Assembly: GCA_022376515.1 (NCBI GenBank)
Contig: WTXI01000510.1
Coordinates: 1-20,851, forward strand
Direction: 5' to 3'
Length of the DNA stretch: 20,851 nucleotides
From: Lactifluus volemus
Taxonomy: Eukaryota > Basidiomycota > Agaricomycetes > Russulales > Russulaceae
A program made the translations under genes and the position numbers. This document shows positions 19,460 to 20,851 of the stretch, piece after piece; the first letter of the stretch is position 1, and the number at the start of each line of letters is the position of its first letter. The notes under the pieces were generated by a model. That model did not search any database. It had not been told where the DNA came from and saw only the letters and a program-made list of their open reading frames with translations.

Positions 19460-20851
19460 GATGGGGAGATGTTATGAGCCGGATGGAGGACTCGGTATTT
19501 TCAATGTCGCAGGAGGATCATGTTATATACAGAATATCTACTAGTAGTACGCTCGGCGGCATTTGTAATGTTTTATCCCGTAGTGGCCTGATCCCAGGCA
19601 TGCTGTGGGAGAACGACATCATGAAACACGAAACCGATTGGACTCGTCACATGAACGATTGGCACAACATAGCCCCACCGAAAAAATGGCTGGGTGGACC
19701 TATCAATGATAAACTTGCATGTCAATCGTATCCCCTTTCGGTGTTGAACCACATCGGACTTTGCAGAAACGATGAGCACCCATGCCTTTCCTTTCTGCGG
19801 TGACTCTCTCGTGAGACCGATCAAGCCGTAAAAAAGCTTTACCGTGGCGCGCCATTTTGCTTATTACCGGCGACTGCTTTGAGTTGCTCGGCGCAACAAG
19901 GATCCCATCGTATCACTTTGTCGGCGGGAAGGTTTCGTTTTCTAGAAGAATGGAAGGAAGAACTGCCGATACTGATCTATGGATGTCAAATCTTGCGTTG
20001 TTCGGGTTTTGAGGTTCGAAAGGAGAATGTGAGACGCACATACTACTAGGCAAAGAATTCCAAACCGCAGTATCTGGTCGATTTGGTTGCGAAGCACACC
20101 GCAGAGCTGACTCGAAAGCGCGTACCAAATGAGGTAAAGCCAAATCAAGTTGTGCATCACGCACTACTCGTCATGAAATCACTTAATCACGAGTCATGGG
20201 TCGTCTTCCTTCCTTTCTGCATGGATATATACGATGATACAATCGTCGATCGTAGAGGAGTAGGCATTCAACGATGCGGCATAGCTGAGACTCATTTATT
20301 CGTAAAGTCGTACAAAAATTCTCTGCGTCTGGGCGGTTCGTTGCTTTGTGGAGAGGTCGACCTAGACAAGTCCCGGAACACCTACTCTCGAACCAAACAC
20401 AACACTCACACCGAGCCCCAGTTCGGGTAAAAGGCTCCAATACAGTGACCCTGGTCCCTGGCATAGCCCTTGCCGTTAAGGACGTCGGTGATTGGCGTGG
20501 GTCCTCAAGCAGAACGTTCCAGACATGTTTTGTGGCGCGCTAGTCCGAGTCAAACCAAAAGATTTCATCTAAGCAGGCGACGCAATCACCCTTTGATCGA
20601 CGGGAGCTGACAGCAAAGTATGAAATTCACATCAGTGTTAGACCGGGAGCGTCTTCGAAAAAAGCTAGCATTTTGTTGGTGTTTCAGATATAAGATTCCA
20701 TGCGTAAATTGGCACAGATAATTTTTGCCGGTGTTCAGTGAAGCGACACGATAGTGAGCCGAGATAGGGGGGGGGGGCAGAAAGAGAGCTCACGGAACTG
20801 AAGCACGATCTCGGAAAGCCTTAGAAGGGAAACAGGGCAGGATCCGTGTAA
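19460..20851. other. No gene recognised
   Basis: About 1.4 kb at the window end. Open frames on both strands are 115 codons or shorter, overlap, and show no motif. A plus-strand frame at 19474-19803 starts with ATG but looks random. A run of ten G begins near 20767. No tRNA with a good B box was found. Confidence 0.5.

Noticed and set aside
19474..19803. 109-codon plus-strand frame starting with ATG, divergent from the Rab paralogue
   Set aside because: No domain, no signal peptide and no splice support; its length is within chance expectation.
19990..20420. GGTTCGA-like words that could be tRNA B boxes
   Set aside because: The flanking bases do not match the B-box consensus and no cloverleaf could be drawn.
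1..20851. CRISPR array, prokaryotic operon or complete transposon
   Set aside because: The repeats seen are microsatellites or protein-repeat coding; spliceosomal introns show the DNA is eukaryotic, and no transposase or terminal repeats were found.

Overview
The window looks like nuclear DNA of a filamentous fungus, most likely an agaricomycete basidiomycete. Genes are cut by many short GT-AG introns (about 38-125 nt). The protein set fits too: a Goodbye-NACHT-ankyrin NLR, a Rab18-type GTPase, an M36 fungalysin, an AUR1-type inositol phosphorylceramide synthase and a group-B cytochrome P450. I built the exon models by hand and checked reading phase across every junction. No homology search was possible, so family names rest on motifs and remembered family patterns.

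Layout: (1) 253-1287, minus: a four-exon gene of unknown function (about 276 aa). (2) 1288-3604: gene-poor. (3) 3605-5573, plus: an intact eight-exon P450 (518 aa). (4) 5574-6960: a broken fragment homologous to gene 1, then a (GAGAG)n tract. (5) 6961-10871, plus: a nine-exon NLR (about 1157 aa) with Goodbye, NACHT and ankyrin regions. (6) 11496-12559, minus: a five-exon Rab18 GTPase (224 aa) ending in a Cys-x-Cys prenylation motif. (7) 13103-15962, minus: an eight-exon secreted M36 metallopeptidase carrying one apparent single-base frameshift. (8) 16452-17855, plus: a single-exon AUR1 homologue (467 aa), divergent from the peptidase. (9) 18583-19403, minus: a second Rab18-type gene with the same intron positions but no in-frame ATG, a Gln-to-Asp change in DTAGQE and no C-terminal cysteine. 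(10) 19460-20851: no gene seen.

Most genes look like independent housekeeping or accessory functions: AUR1 and Rab18 in membrane lipid and trafficking, the P450 and peptidase in secondary or extracellular metabolism, the NLR in self/non-self or symbiont sensing. The main points of interest are a 25-nt microexon carrying the NLR Walker A lysine, ankyrin repeats that grew as two-repeat units, the degenerating Rab18 duplicate, and the homopolymer frameshift in the peptidase.
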